Below, piece by piece: positions 23,583 to 31,677 of a stretch of 64,000 nt of DNA (position 1 is its first letter; every line of letters starts with the position of its first letter). Below the pieces are notes generated by a model that made no database searches, was not told where the DNA came from, and saw only the letters and a list, made by a program, of their open reading frames with translations. Origin of the DNA: Microbacterium mangrovi (lineage in GTDB: Bacteria > Actinomycetota > Actinomycetes > Actinomycetales > Microbacteriaceae). Made by a program: the position numbers and the translations under genes. Location of the stretch: positions 42,436-106,435 of the forward strand of contig NZ_JTDK01000005.1 of NCBI RefSeq assembly GCF_000802305.1. The letters are read 5' to 3'.

Positions 23583-24776
23583 ATGACCGACACCTGGATC
23601 CTCCGCAACGTCCGTCCGCTCGGAGAGGCGGCATCCGACCTCCTCATCGAGGGCGACTCGATCGCCGCGGTGGTCGCCGCCGGCACGGCGACGGCGCCGG
23701 ACGCGGCCGTCGTGGACGGTCGCGGCCTGCTCGCGATTCCCGGTCTCATCAACGCGCACGCCCACGTGGACAAGTCCTGGTGGGATCAGCCGTGGGTGCC
23801 CTACGGCGGCGTCGCCACGACGCAGGGACGCATCGAGCACGAGCGCGCCCACCGCGACGAGCTGCAGATCCCCTCGGTCGGCGGTGTCGAGAAGGTGCTG
23901 CGCGAGTTCCTGCGGCACGGCACCACCGCGACGCGCACCCACGTCGACGTCGACCTCGGCCTGGGCCTTCGCGGTGTCGAGGACGTGCTCGAAGCCGGGC
24001 GGAACCTCGGGGGAGCGGTCGGGATCGAGATCGTCGCCTTCCCGCAGGACGGGGTCATCCGCCGGCCCGGGGTCATCGCCCTCCTCGAAGAGGCCGCGTC
24101 GATGGGGGTCGCGAACATCGGGGGCCTGGATCCGGCCGGCATCGACCGGGACCCGGTCGCCCAGCTCGACGCCCTGTTCGACATCGTCGACCGGACCGGC
24201 ACCGGGCTGGACATCCACCTGCACGACGAGGGGGAGCTCGGCCGCTTCCAGCTGGAGCTCATCATCGAGCGCACCCTCGCCGTCGGCGCGCAGGGGCGGG
24301 TGAACATCGCGCACGGCTTCGCGCTGGGCGAGATCTCCGAGCGTGCCCGGCAGGAGCTGCTGCCGCAGCTCGCCGAGGCGGGCATCTCCTGGACCACCGT
24401 CGCGCCGGTGGGGTCCGCGCCCCTGCCGTGGCGGGCGATGCGGGATGCCGGCATGGGCCTCGGACTCGGCACCGACGGCATCCGGGACCTGTGGAACCCG
24501 TTCGGCGACGGCGACCTGCTGCGCGTCGCGCTCACGTTCGCGCGGCTGCACGGCATGCGCACCGACGACGCCCTCGCCCGCGCGGTGTCGCTCGCCTCGA
24601 CCGAAGCGGCGCCGTTCGTGCATCGCGAGCAGCACGATCTGGCGGTCGGCTCCCGCGCCGACGTCGTGCTCGTGGACGCCCAGAACGTGCCGGACGCCCT
24701 CGTGCGCGCACCGCGCCGGGAGCTGGTCGTCGCCGGCGGACGCGTCGTCGTCGAGAACGGCGTCGTCACCGTCTGA
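23583..24776 (+). CDS. Amidohydrolase, cytosine-deaminase-like
   Basis: The 397-residue enzyme has the metal-dependent hydrolase layout: a beta-sandwich start, HAHVD (59-63) for metal, HGTTATRTHVDVD, DIHLHDE, NIAHGFALG and the catalytic Asp in GTDGIRDLWNPFG. This pattern fits CodA-like deaminases and related cyclic-amide hydrolases. The gene has no Shine-Dalgarno; TACCAT 7 nt upstream implies a leaderless mRNA whose -10 is inside a GntR-type operator. Regulation by the GntR protein 4 kb away suggests that its substrate is imported by the MFS carrier of that locus. Confidence 0.83.
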   Translation: MTDTWILRNVRPLGEAASDLLIEGDSIAAVVAAGTATAPDAAVVDGRGLLAIPGLINAHAHVDKSWWDQPWVPYGGVATTQGRIEHERAHRDELQIPSVGGVEKVLREFLRHGTTATRTHVDVDLGLGLRGVEDVLEAGRNLGGAVGIEIVAFPQDGVIRRPGVIALLEEAASMGVANIGGLDPAGIDRDPVAQLDALFDIVDRTGTGLDIHLHDEGELGRFQLELIIERTLAVGAQGRVNIAHGFALGEISERARQELLPQLAEAGISWTTVAPVGSAPLPWRAMRDAGMGLGLGTDGIRDLWNPFGDGDLLRVALTFARLHGMRTDDALARAVSLASTEAAPFVHREQHDLAVGSRADVVLVDAQNVPDALVRAPRRELVVAGGRVVVENGVVTV

Positions 24777-24795
24777 TCGCCGGTCCGGCCCGGGC

Positions 24796-25713
24796 TCACC
24801 CGGCGGGCAGCATCCGGCCGTCCCGGAGCCCGAGCTCGAAGGACGCCCGCTGTCCGGCGGCATCCAGGCGCTGCTGGCCGAGGCCGAGCACCGCGAGGTC
24901 GCTCGGGGTGAGCAGGGTCACCTCGGTGCCGCCCGCGCGCAGCTCCGCGACGCGGGTGTCGATCGGCGGACGCGGGTACGGCGCGATGACCGTCACGGCG
25001 TCGGCCCCGGCCACGAGGTCCGCGCTGGTGGTGTCGAGGATGCCGGCGTCGAAGTACGCCGAGTCGCCGATGGGCATCGCGCCCACGAGGGCCGGGATCG
25101 CCGTGCTCGCCGCCACGGCCCGGGCCAGCGGCACGCCGGCGTCCCGGTCGAAGACGTGCCGCGCGCCGGTACGGGAGTCGATCGCGACGATCTGCAGCTC
25201 GCCCGGCCACTCCGCGTCGCCGAGCTGCGCCTGCCAGTAGGCGACCCAGCCCGGGCCCGCGGCGCGACGGCGGCCGGCGGCCAGCATCGCGAGGGCGCGC
25301 ACGTCGACGTCGTCCAGCGGGCGGATCGCGAGCTGCTTGCGGATCGCCCGCGCCCCGGCGCCGAGCGCCCGCGGTCCGGACCCGGCGGAGGCGGCGAACC
25401 GGCGCGTCACGGTGCCGACGATCCACGCCCGGGCGAGGGGGTCGCCGAGGGGTCCCGGCGCCGACAGCAGACGCGGGGCGGCACCGCCGAGGGCCAGCGC
25501 CAGGTCGCGCCGCGCGGAGGAGGAATCCGGATGCGACACCCGTTCGCACGCCTGCGCGAACGCCTCGGGAGCCTCCAGCAGAGCCCCGGCGAACGCGCCG
25601 GCAGAGCTTCCGAGGACGACGTCGAACGGGCCGCGTGCCCAGGTCGACAGCACGCCGAGCGTCCACGCGATGCCGGTGATGCCGCCGGATCCCAGGACGA
25701 GGGCGTTCTCCAT
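24796..25713 (-). CDS. Patatin-like phospholipase family protein
   Basis: The 305-residue protein shows the patatin oxyanion loop GSGGITG (near residue 8), nucleophile elbow GSSAG (Ser in about 34-38) and the Asp of the dyad in FDAGILD. The family hydrolyses acyl esters of lipids. ATG 25713 is chosen because TAAGGT sits 7 nt upstream (25721-25726), a leaderless arrangement; an upstream ATG at 25740 would place that promoter inside the gene. It is convergent with the amidohydrolase and divergent from the alkylsulfatase-like gene. Confidence 0.85.
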   Translation of the reverse strand: MENALVLGSGGITGIAWTLGVLSTWARGPFDVVLGSSAGAFAGALLEAPEAFAQACERVSHPDSSSARRDLALALGGAAPRLLSAPGPLGDPLARAWIVGTVTRRFAASAGSGPRALGAGARAIRKQLAIRPLDDVDVRALAMLAAGRRRAAGPGWVAYWQAQLGDAEWPGELQIVAIDSRTGARHVFDRDAGVPLARAVAASTAIPALVGAMPIGDSAYFDAGILDTTSADLVAGADAVTVIAPYPRPPIDTRVAELRAGGTEVTLLTPSDLAVLGLGQQRLDAAGQRASFELGLRDGRMLPAG

Positions 25714-25799
25714 GCAGGGAACCTTATCCCCGCGCGGCATCCCGAAGCGCCGGACGCCTTCTGCCTTGCTGAACCCAACGCTCTGAGACAGACTTCATA

Positions 25800-25818
25800 G
25801 GCGGGGGAAAGCCCCGCC
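25800..25818 (+). other. 5'-leader hairpin before the alkylsulfatase-like gene
   Basis: GGCGGGG (25800-25806), loop GAAAG, CCCCGCC (25812-25818) form a perfect 7-bp stem just before the AAGGGAG ribosome-binding site, which stays unpaired. It may stabilise the mRNA 5' end. Confidence 0.4.
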
Positions 25819-25834
25819 CGAAGGGAGCAGCACA

Positions 25835-27706
25835 GTGACCAGCAAGGACGCCACCGCCGCGATCGTCGCCCAGCAGCAGGAGGTGCGCCGCCGGCTGCCG
25901 TTCGCGGACGACGCCGACTTCGCCGCCGCCGACCGGGGGTTCATCGCGACCCTCGAGACGCCGCAGATCACGGATTCCGCCGGTGCGGTCGTGTGGGATG
26001 CCACCACCTACGACTTCCTCGCCGGCGACGCCCCGGACACGGTGAACCCGAGCCTGTGGCGCCAGTCGCAGCTGGTCGCCAAGCACGGCCTCTACGAGGT
26101 CGTCCCGGGCCTGTACCAGCTGCGCGGACTCGACCTCTCGGTGATGTCGATCGTCGAGGGCGACACCGGGATCATCGTGATCGACCCGCTCATCTCGAAG
26201 GAGACGGCTGCTGCCGCCGTCGCGCTCTACCGGGAGCACCGGGGCGACCGGCCGGTGACCGCGGTGATCTTCACCCACTCCCACATCGACCACTTCGGCG
26301 GCGTGCAGGGCATCGTCACGCAGGACGAGGTCGACTCCGGAGCCGTGCAGATCATCGCCCCGGAGGGACTCGTCGAGCACGCCGTCGCCGAGAACGTGTA
26401 CGCGGGCACCGCGATGGCCCGCCGGGCCGGCTACATGTACGGCGCCGCGCTCGCGCGGGGCCCGAAGGACGCGGTCGGAGCCGGCCTCGGGCAGACGACG
26501 TCCACCGGCGAGGCGACGCTGATCGTCCCGACGGTGGAGATCAGCACGACGGGGCAGAAGCAGACGGTCGACGGCGTCGAGTTCGAGTTCCAGATGGCTC
26601 CCGGCACGGAGGCGCCGTCCGAGATGCACTTCTACATCCCGCGGTACCGCGCGCTGTGCATGGCCGAGAACGCCACCCACACGCTGCACAACCTCCTCAC
26701 CCTGCGCGGCGCGCTCGTGCGCGACCCGCACGTGTGGTCGCAGTACCTCACCGAGGCCATCGAACGCTTCGGCGGCGAGGCCGACGTGCTTTTCACGTCG
26801 CACCACTGGCCGACGTGGGGCAACGCCGAGATCGTCGAGTTCCTCGGGCTCCAGCGTGACCTGTACGGCTACCTGCACGATCAGACGCTGCGGATGCTGA
26901 ACCAGGGCAAGACCGGTGCCGAGATCGCGGAGGAGATCCAGCTGCCGCCGGCCCTCGAGAACGCCTGGCACGCGCGCGGCTACTACGGGTCGGTCAGCCA
27001 CAACGTCAAGGCGATCTACCAGCGGTACATGGGCTGGTTCGACGGCAACCCGGCACGCCTGTGGCCGCACCCGCCGAAGGCGCAGGCGGAGCGCTACGTG
27101 GCCGCGATCGGCGGCGTCGACCGCGTGATCGAGCTGGCGCGGACGGCGTTCGACGAGGGCGACTTCCGCTGGGCGGCGACGCTCCTGGACCACGCGGTGT
27201 TCGCCGACCCCGACGACGCGGCGGCGAAAGAGCTCTACGCCGACACGCTCGAGCAGCTCGGATACGGGGCCGAGAACGGCACCTGGCGCAATTTCTACCT
27301 CTCCGGGGCGCGCGAACTGCGGGGCGGCTCGTTCGGCACGCCCACGTCGACGAACGCGCCGCAGATCATCGCGCAGCTGTCGCCCGAGCAGCTGTTCGAC
27401 GCGGTCGCGATCACGATCGACGGGCCCAGGGCGTGGGACCTCGATCTGGCGTTCGACCTGACTCTGACCGACCTCGGCCGCTCCTTCCGCCTGACGCTGC
27501 GCAACGGCGTGTTCGTGTACGTCGAGCGGGAGCCGAGCGGGGATGCCCCGCTGCACCTCTCCCTGACCAAGCCGCGCCTGATCGCGCTCGCCGCCGGCGA
27601 CCAGCAGTCGCCGGGCATCGAGGCGACCGGCGACCTCGGGGTCGTCGGCCGGCTGCTGGGTGTGCTGTCGCCGGGCGACCCGGACTTCGAGATCGTCCTG
27701 CCCTGA
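25835..27706 (+). CDS. Alkylsulfatase-like metallo-beta-lactamase-fold hydrolase
   Basis: The 623-residue protein matches the SdsA1/BDS1 layout: an N-terminal metallo-beta-lactamase domain with THSHIDHFGG (147-156) and further ligands in MAENATHTLHNL and FTSHHWPTWG, a helical dimerisation domain (from about 400; GWFDGNPARLWP), and a C-terminal SCP2-like domain (about 500-623) that would hold the alkyl chain. The family cleaves primary or secondary alkyl sulfates such as dodecyl sulfate. No signal peptide is present. The GTG start has AAGGGAG upstream. A bidirectional terminator separates it from the GntR gene. Confidence 0.88.
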   Translation: MTSKDATAAIVAQQQEVRRRLPFADDADFAAADRGFIATLETPQITDSAGAVVWDATTYDFLAGDAPDTVNPSLWRQSQLVAKHGLYEVVPGLYQLRGLDLSVMSIVEGDTGIIVIDPLISKETAAAAVALYREHRGDRPVTAVIFTHSHIDHFGGVQGIVTQDEVDSGAVQIIAPEGLVEHAVAENVYAGTAMARRAGYMYGAALARGPKDAVGAGLGQTTSTGEATLIVPTVEISTTGQKQTVDGVEFEFQMAPGTEAPSEMHFYIPRYRALCMAENATHTLHNLLTLRGALVRDPHVWSQYLTEAIERFGGEADVLFTSHHWPTWGNAEIVEFLGLQRDLYGYLHDQTLRMLNQGKTGAEIAEEIQLPPALENAWHARGYYGSVSHNVKAIYQRYMGWFDGNPARLWPHPPKAQAERYVAAIGGVDRVIELARTAFDEGDFRWAATLLDHAVFADPDDAAAKELYADTLEQLGYGAENGTWRNFYLSGARELRGGSFGTPTSTNAPQIIAQLSPEQLFDAVAITIDGPRAWDLDLAFDLTLTDLGRSFRLTLRNGVFVYVEREPSGDAPLHLSLTKPRLIALAAGDQQSPGIEATGDLGVVGRLLGVLSPGDPDFEIVLP

Positions 27707-27719
27707 GCTGATCTGCCGC

Positions 27720-27754
27720 GTCCGCGCCTGTGCCCGTCGGGCTCAGGCGCGGAC
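27720..27754. terminator. Bidirectional terminator overlapping the GntR stop codon
   Basis: GTCCGCGCCTG (27720-27730) pairs perfectly with CAGGCGCGGAC (27744-27754), with GCCCG/CGGGC nested inside. The stem takes in the stop codon of the GntR gene (27743-27745) and ends both convergent units. Confidence 0.7.
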
Positions 27755-28438
27755 CGGTTCGGGGGAGGACTCCACGATCGCGAACCCGCGGCCGCGCAGC
27801 CGCCGGTGCTCGTCCTCGAGGTAGGCGAGCAGGCGATCGCGCGTGCCGCGGCTGTGTTCGGCGACGAGCCCGGCCGCCCGGTCGGCGTCGCGCGCGGCGA
27901 TCGCGTCGACGATGTGCCGGTGCTCGGCACGGGCGTGCGCGCGTGATTCGGCCGTGCGCACCTCGAGCCAGCGGGTGCGCAGCAGCCGGGTGAGGGCGTC
28001 GCGCACCGCGTTCGCCAGGAACGGGTTGCGGGCGAGCTGGACGAGCGCCAGGTGGAAGTCGCCGCCGTCGCGGAGCATCTCGGCATCCGCGTCGTCGTGC
28101 TCGCGACTGGCCTCGGCGACTGCCCGCAGCGCCTCGATGTCGGCCGCGTCGGCGCGCTCGACGGCGAGGCGCGCGGCGGCGGTCTCGACGATCTCGCGGT
28201 ACTCCATGACCGCACGGATCTCGGTGAGGTCGATCGGGCTCACCCGCCAGGCGCGCCCGTCGCGCCGGGTGAGGCCCTCGGCGGACAGCCGCAGGAGCGC
28301 GGCGCGGATCGGAGTGCGGGACGCCCCGAGCCGGTCTTCGAGCCCGCGTTCGCTGAGCAGCTCGCCCGGCGCGAGGTCGAGCGTCAGCACCGCCTCGCGG
28401 AGTGCGTCGTACGCGTCGTCGGCGCTCGTCGTGCCCAT
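27743..28438 (-). CDS. GntR-family regulator, FCD (FadR-like) subgroup
   Basis: The 231-residue protein has a winged helix with GELLSERGLEDRLGASRTPIRAALLRLSAEG and an all-helical FCD ligand domain (about 75-220) with EYREIVETAAARLAVE and the metal-site histidines expected in HLALVQLARN and EHRHIVDAI. AGGAGAG gives a Shine-Dalgarno. It diverges from an MFS gene across four TGGTANNCCA boxes set 13 bp apart; the same box covers the amidohydrolase promoter, so the regulon includes at least three genes. The ligand is probably an organic acid or the transported compound. Confidence 0.92.
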   Translation of the reverse strand: MGTTSADDAYDALREAVLTLDLAPGELLSERGLEDRLGASRTPIRAALLRLSAEGLTRRDGRAWRVSPIDLTEIRAVMEYREIVETAAARLAVERADAADIEALRAVAEASREHDDADAEMLRDGGDFHLALVQLARNPFLANAVRDALTRLLRTRWLEVRTAESRAHARAEHRHIVDAIAARDADRAAGLVAEHSRGTRDRLLAYLEDEHRRLRGRGFAIVESSPEPVRA

Positions 28439-28465
28439 GGTGCTCTCCTATCGGGTCCATGTTCA

Positions 28466-28514
28466 TGGTATACCTGACTGGTACGCCGAACTGGTACACC
28501 ATGCTGGTATCCCA
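28466..28514. promoter_or_regulatory. Array of four GntR boxes with exact 13-bp period
   Basis: TGGTATACCT (28466), TGGTACGCCG (28479), TGGTACACCA (28492) and TGGTATCCCA (28505) begin exactly 13 bp apart. All fit TGGTANNCC. The third and fourth keep the terminal A of the dyad. The array fills the region between GntR and MFS starts and should bind several dimers along the helix. Confidence 0.8.
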
Positions 28515-28550
28515 GCAAGATGTCGGACCGATCCCACGGAGGAGGAGCAC

Positions 28551-29783
28551 ATGAGCACCGAGACGCGCGTCGCGCCGCCGGTCCGCGAGCACACACCGGC
28601 GAAGGCCTGGCTCATGCTCGTGCTCGGCGTGCTCGCCCAGGCGGCCGGGACGTTCCTCGTGTCGACGCCGGCGTATCTCATCGTGCTGCTGCACGCCTCG
28701 CCCGACCACGGCGGCCAGGGCATGTCGCTGGCCCAGGCCGGGCTGCTGGCATCCGCCCCGACGTTCGGCATGGTCTGCACCCTCGTCGCCTGGGGAGCCC
28801 TCGTCGATCGCCGCGGCGAACGCGGGGTCATCGCCGGCGGGCTCCTCCTGACCGCCCTGTTCGCGCTGGCCGCGTCGGCGGCGCAGGGGTTCGTCGCCCT
28901 GGCGATCCTGCTGATGCTGGGCGGCGCGGCGTCCGCGAGCACCAACTCGGCCAGCGGGCGCATCGTGGTGGGGTGGTTCCCGCGCAGCCGCCGCGGCCTC
29001 GCCATGGGCATCCGGCAGATGTCCCAGCCCCTCGGTGTCGCCGCCGCCGCGCTCGTCGTGCCGCCGCTGGCGGCCGGCGCGGGGCTCACTGCGCCGCTGC
29101 TGGTCGCGGCGGCCGCCACCGGGGTGCTGGCCGTCGCCTGCTGGTTCGGGATCCGCAACCCGCCGCGCCCCGCGGTCGCCGCGGCATCCTCCGGCGCGCG
29201 TCCGGCGAACCCCTACGCACGCGACCGGTTCCTGGTGCGCATCCACGCCGTGTCGGTGCTGCTGGTGGTGCCGCAGTTCACGCTGTCGATCTTCGGCCTC
29301 GTCTGGATGACGACGGCCCTCGGCTGGAACGCCGCCGTCGCGGGCGGGCTCATCGCCGTGTCGCAGTTCATCGGGGCGCTCGGCCGCATCGCCGTCGGGT
29401 CGCTGAGCGACCGGGTGGGCAGTCGCGTGCGGGTGCTCCGCCAGGTCGCCCTCGCCGGCGTCGTCGTCATGGGACTGCTGGCGGCGTGCGGGGCGGCGCA
29501 CTGGGACGTCGCCGCCGGGGCGGTGTTCCTCCTCGCCACGGCGGTGAGCGTCGCCGACAACGGACTGGCGTTCACCTCGGTCGCCGAGGCCGCAGGACCG
29601 GCCTGGTCGGGCCGGGCCCTCGGCATCCAGAACACCGGCCAGTTCGTCGCGGCGTCCGTCGTCGGCCCCGGTGTCGGGGCCCTCGTGACCGCCGTCGGAT
29701 TCCCGCTCGCGTTCGCCGCGGTCGCCCTCACCCCGCTCGTCGCGCTCGGGCTCGTTCCGCGCGAAGACCGGCACGCGTCGTGA
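28551..29783 (+). CDS. MFS transporter, 12-segment, GntR-controlled
   Basis: The 410-residue membrane protein has two halves of six segments with motif A-like GALVDRRGERGVI (after segment 2) and VGSLSDRVGSRVRVL (after segment 8). FPRSRRGLAMGIRQMSQPLG between segments 4 and 5 is typical of the cyanate/nitrate/organic-acid permease side of MFS. GGAGGAGGAG gives a strong ribosome-binding site. It is divergent from GntR and surely under its control. With an amidohydrolase in the same regulon, uptake of a nitrogen compound is plausible but not shown. Confidence 0.87.
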   Translation: MSTETRVAPPVREHTPAKAWLMLVLGVLAQAAGTFLVSTPAYLIVLLHASPDHGGQGMSLAQAGLLASAPTFGMVCTLVAWGALVDRRGERGVIAGGLLLTALFALAASAAQGFVALAILLMLGGAASASTNSASGRIVVGWFPRSRRGLAMGIRQMSQPLGVAAAALVVPPLAAGAGLTAPLLVAAAATGVLAVACWFGIRNPPRPAVAAASSGARPANPYARDRFLVRIHAVSVLLVVPQFTLSIFGLVWMTTALGWNAAVAGGLIAVSQFIGALGRIAVGSLSDRVGSRVRVLRQVALAGVVVMGLLAACGAAHWDVAAGAVFLLATAVSVADNGLAFTSVAEAAGPAWSGRALGIQNTGQFVAASVVGPGVGALVTAVGFPLAFAAVALTPLVALGLVPREDRHAS

Positions 29784-29913
29784 CGCCCTGACTAACGTCC
29801 GCCGCCGGCAATGTCAACCCCCAAGTCAAAGGATCGGCCGCCGTTTAGAGTCGCATGGACAACAGAACGCACGGCGGGCGATGGGGCACGGCGTGCGACG
29901 AGGGGAGTGCAAG

Positions 29914-30213
29914 ATGGAAGCGAGAATCGGGCGCTATGCCGTCGTCAAAGTGGGACCTTCGAACTGGCTCATTCACGACACACTCTACGAGGCACGTGAC
30001 GCACGACGACTCGTCGCCTACATCGAGGGATCGGTGGGGTACGACGACGTCGACGTGACCTGGGTGCGGCCGGTCGGCTTGCCGACGCATCACGCATCCA
30101 TCGATCACGCGCTCGGCCAGCTCGCGGCGCGCGACGGGGCCTCCCGGCCCTCGCACACCCGGCCGGTCCCGATTCCGTCGCACCCGCCGATTCAACTGCC
30201 GGCAACCGCGTGA
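29914..30213 (+). CDS. Small protein of unknown function
   Basis: The 99-residue product begins MEARIGRYAVVKVGPSNW, continues with an alpha/beta segment (ARDARRLVAYIEGSVGYDDVDVTWV) and ends in a Pro/Ser-rich tail. I do not recognise a family. ATG 29914 follows GAGGGGAG at good spacing. Two Trp and the compact alternating pattern suggest a small folded domain followed by a disordered end. It precedes a CsbD-type stress protein in the same direction, separated by a hairpin. Confidence 0.6.
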   Translation: MEARIGRYAVVKVGPSNWLIHDTLYEARDARRLVAYIEGSVGYDDVDVTWVRPVGLPTHHASIDHALGQLAARDGASRPSHTRPVPIPSHPPIQLPATA

Positions 30214-30229
30214 CCCGCAGCCGCGGGTC
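30212..30229 (+). terminator. Hairpin at the stop codon of the small protein gene
   Basis: GACCCGC (30212-30218) and GCGGGTC (30223-30229) form a perfect 7-bp stem with a 4-nt loop, starting within the TGA stop. No U-tract follows; it may be a weak terminator or processing site before csbD. Confidence 0.4.
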
Positions 30230-30252
30230 GAAACCGAGAAGGGGGACAGCGT

Positions 30253-30453
30253 ATGAGCGCCGAAGACAAGGCCAAGGCCGCCAAGGAGACCGTCGAGGGC
30301 AAGGCCAAGGAGGCGGCCGGACGTGTCACCAACAACCCTGACCTCGTCGACGAGGGCAGGGCGCACCAGGCGAAGGCCAAGGGATACCAGGCCAGGGGTC
30401 ACGTCAAAGACGCCGCGAACGACGTGAAGAACGCGTTCGACAACGACAAGTAG
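30253..30453 (+). CDS. CsbD-family stress-response protein
   Basis: The 66-residue, Lys/Ala/Glu-rich hydrophilic protein has the CsbD pattern: DKAKAAKETVEGKAKEAAG, then AKAKGYQARGHVKDAANDVK. CsbD-like proteins are abundant under general stress in many bacteria, with no known biochemical role. GGGGGA provides a ribosome-binding site. A strong terminator follows directly. Confidence 0.9.
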   Translation: MSAEDKAKAAKETVEGKAKEAAGRVTNNPDLVDEGRAHQAKAKGYQARGHVKDAANDVKNAFDNDK

Positions 30454-30466
30454 TCCGGACGCGAAG

Positions 30467-30500
30467 GATGCCGGGCCCGTCGAGGACGGGGCCCGGCATC
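30467..30500 (+). terminator. Intrinsic terminator after csbD
   Basis: GATGCCGGGCCCGTC (30467-30481), loop GAG, then GACGGGGCCCGGCATC (30485-30500) form a stem of about 15 bp with one bulged G, followed by GTTCTGTCT. The stability and short T-rich tail fit a factor-independent terminator. The TAGCAT of the next gene's promoter begins 9 bp later. Confidence 0.8.
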
Positions 30501-30520
30501 GTTCTGTCTAGCATCGTCGT

Positions 30521-31165
30521 ATGGTCACCGTCGGGGCGTTCACCGCCGGGCAGATCCGCGCGGCGGAGGCGCCGCTGCTCGCGGCCGGGGTGCCGCTCAT
30601 GCGCCGCGCCGCAGCGGCCCTCGCGCAGGTGGTCGCCGAGGAAGCGCCACAGCGGATGCTGGTGCTGGCCGGGGCGGGCGACAACGGCGGCGACGCCCTG
30701 TTCGCCGGGGCGGAGCTGGCCGCCGACGGCACGGCGGTCGACATCCTGCGCACATCCGCCCGGGTGCACGAGGGCGCGCTGGATGCCGCGCGGGCGGCGG
30801 GAGCGTCCGAGGTCGAACTCGCCGTCGCGGCGCGCCGGGAGTACGACCTGGTGCTGGACGGCATCCTCGGCATCGGTGCCCGCGGCGGCCTGCGCGGCGC
30901 CGCACGCCAGGCGGTCGAAACCCTCATCGGCACGCCCGCGCGAGTGGTCGCCGTCGACCTGCCGAGCGGTCTCGATCCCGACGACGGCACGACCGACGGC
31001 GTGGTGCTGCCCGCGGAGACCACCGTCACCTTCGGCGGCGTCAAGGCCGGACTCCGGCGGGGCGCCGGCCGGCGGCTGAGCGGGCGGATCGTGCTCGTGA
31101 ACCTCGGCCTGGCGCTGACGGACCCGGTGGCATCCGTCTGGATCGACGAGGTCCGTCGCGGCTGA
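30521..31165 (+). CDS. nnrE: NAD(P)H-hydrate epimerase (YjeF_N domain)
   Basis: The 214-residue protein has the Rossmann-like YjeF_N fold: AGAGDNGGDALFAG (about 49-62, phosphate-binding), DLVLDGILGIGARGG and VVAVDLPSGLDPDDG. The enzyme interconverts R and S forms of damaged hydrated NAD(P)H so the partner dehydratase can repair them. The usual fused or adjacent dehydratase domain (NnrD) is absent here. TAGCAT 6 nt before the ATG and no Shine-Dalgarno imply a leaderless mRNA. Confidence 0.9.
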   Translation: MVTVGAFTAGQIRAAEAPLLAAGVPLMRRAAAALAQVVAEEAPQRMLVLAGAGDNGGDALFAGAELAADGTAVDILRTSARVHEGALDAARAAGASEVELAVAARREYDLVLDGILGIGARGGLRGAARQAVETLIGTPARVVAVDLPSGLDPDDGTTDGVVLPAETTVTFGGVKAGLRRGAGRRLSGRIVLVNLGLALTDPVASVWIDEVRRG

Positions 31166-31179
31166 TCAGGCGTCCGGGC

Positions 31180-31638
31180 TCAGTACTCGCCCTTGATCAC
31201 GAAGAACGAGCCGCGGATCGTGCCGGCGAGCTTCGACTTCTGCCGCGCGAACTTGAACGCGCCGAGTTCGGCGGGAACCTCCATGCCGTCGGACAGCTTG
31301 AAGCCGACCGCGCGCTTCGAACCGGGCTCGAGGCCGTAGAGCACGTTGATCGACAGGCCGGATTCGTAGAAGACGTACGACCACCGGGTGCCCTCGACCT
31401 CGAAGTCCGAGACCTCCAGGGCGGGGGAGGCGATGCGGATGTCGCGCTCGGCGAGCACCCGCTCGACCCAGGCGAGGGTGTCGGCGGCCTCCGCGGCGGG
31501 AACCGTGGTGAACTCGTGCTGGTACTTGTTGTGGAAGTAGCGGGCCTCGTTGGCGCGCAGGCCCGCGAGGGCCTCGGCGACGGGCGAGGACTCCAGGCCC
31601 ACGGTGGAGACGTTCACGAAATCGACGACGTACGACAT
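31180..31638 (-). CDS. Conserved-looking protein of unknown function
   Basis: The 152-residue product begins MSYVVDFVNVSTVGLESSPV and is soluble, with a helical middle (ADTLAWVERVLAERDI) and a beta-rich end (VGFKLSDGMEVP, GTIRGSFFVIKGEY). No catalytic motif is seen and I do not recognise the family. TAGCGT lies 6 nt upstream of the ATG (31645-31650), so it is probably leaderless. It follows a macro-domain gene in the same direction with 39 bp between. Confidence 0.65.
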   Translation of the reverse strand: MSYVVDFVNVSTVGLESSPVAEALAGLRANEARYFHNKYQHEFTTVPAAEAADTLAWVERVLAERDIRIASPALEVSDFEVEGTRWSYVFYESGLSINVLYGLEPGSKRAVGFKLSDGMEVPAELGAFKFARQKSKLAGTIRGSFFVIKGEY

Positions 31639-31677
31639 GGGGCCACGCTAGCCGATCGGGCGTCGCCGGCGCGGGGG

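Noticed and set aside
21498..24863. A 1121-codon open frame on the minus strand
   Set aside because: It spans NhaA and the amidohydrolase in a shifted frame, is Arg/Gly/Ala-rich and has no domain; it results from high GC at third positions.
28466..28514. Regular 13-bp repeats as a mini CRISPR
   Set aside because: Units and spacers are far too short, there are no cas genes, and the motif is a palindromic GntR box in a divergent promoter.
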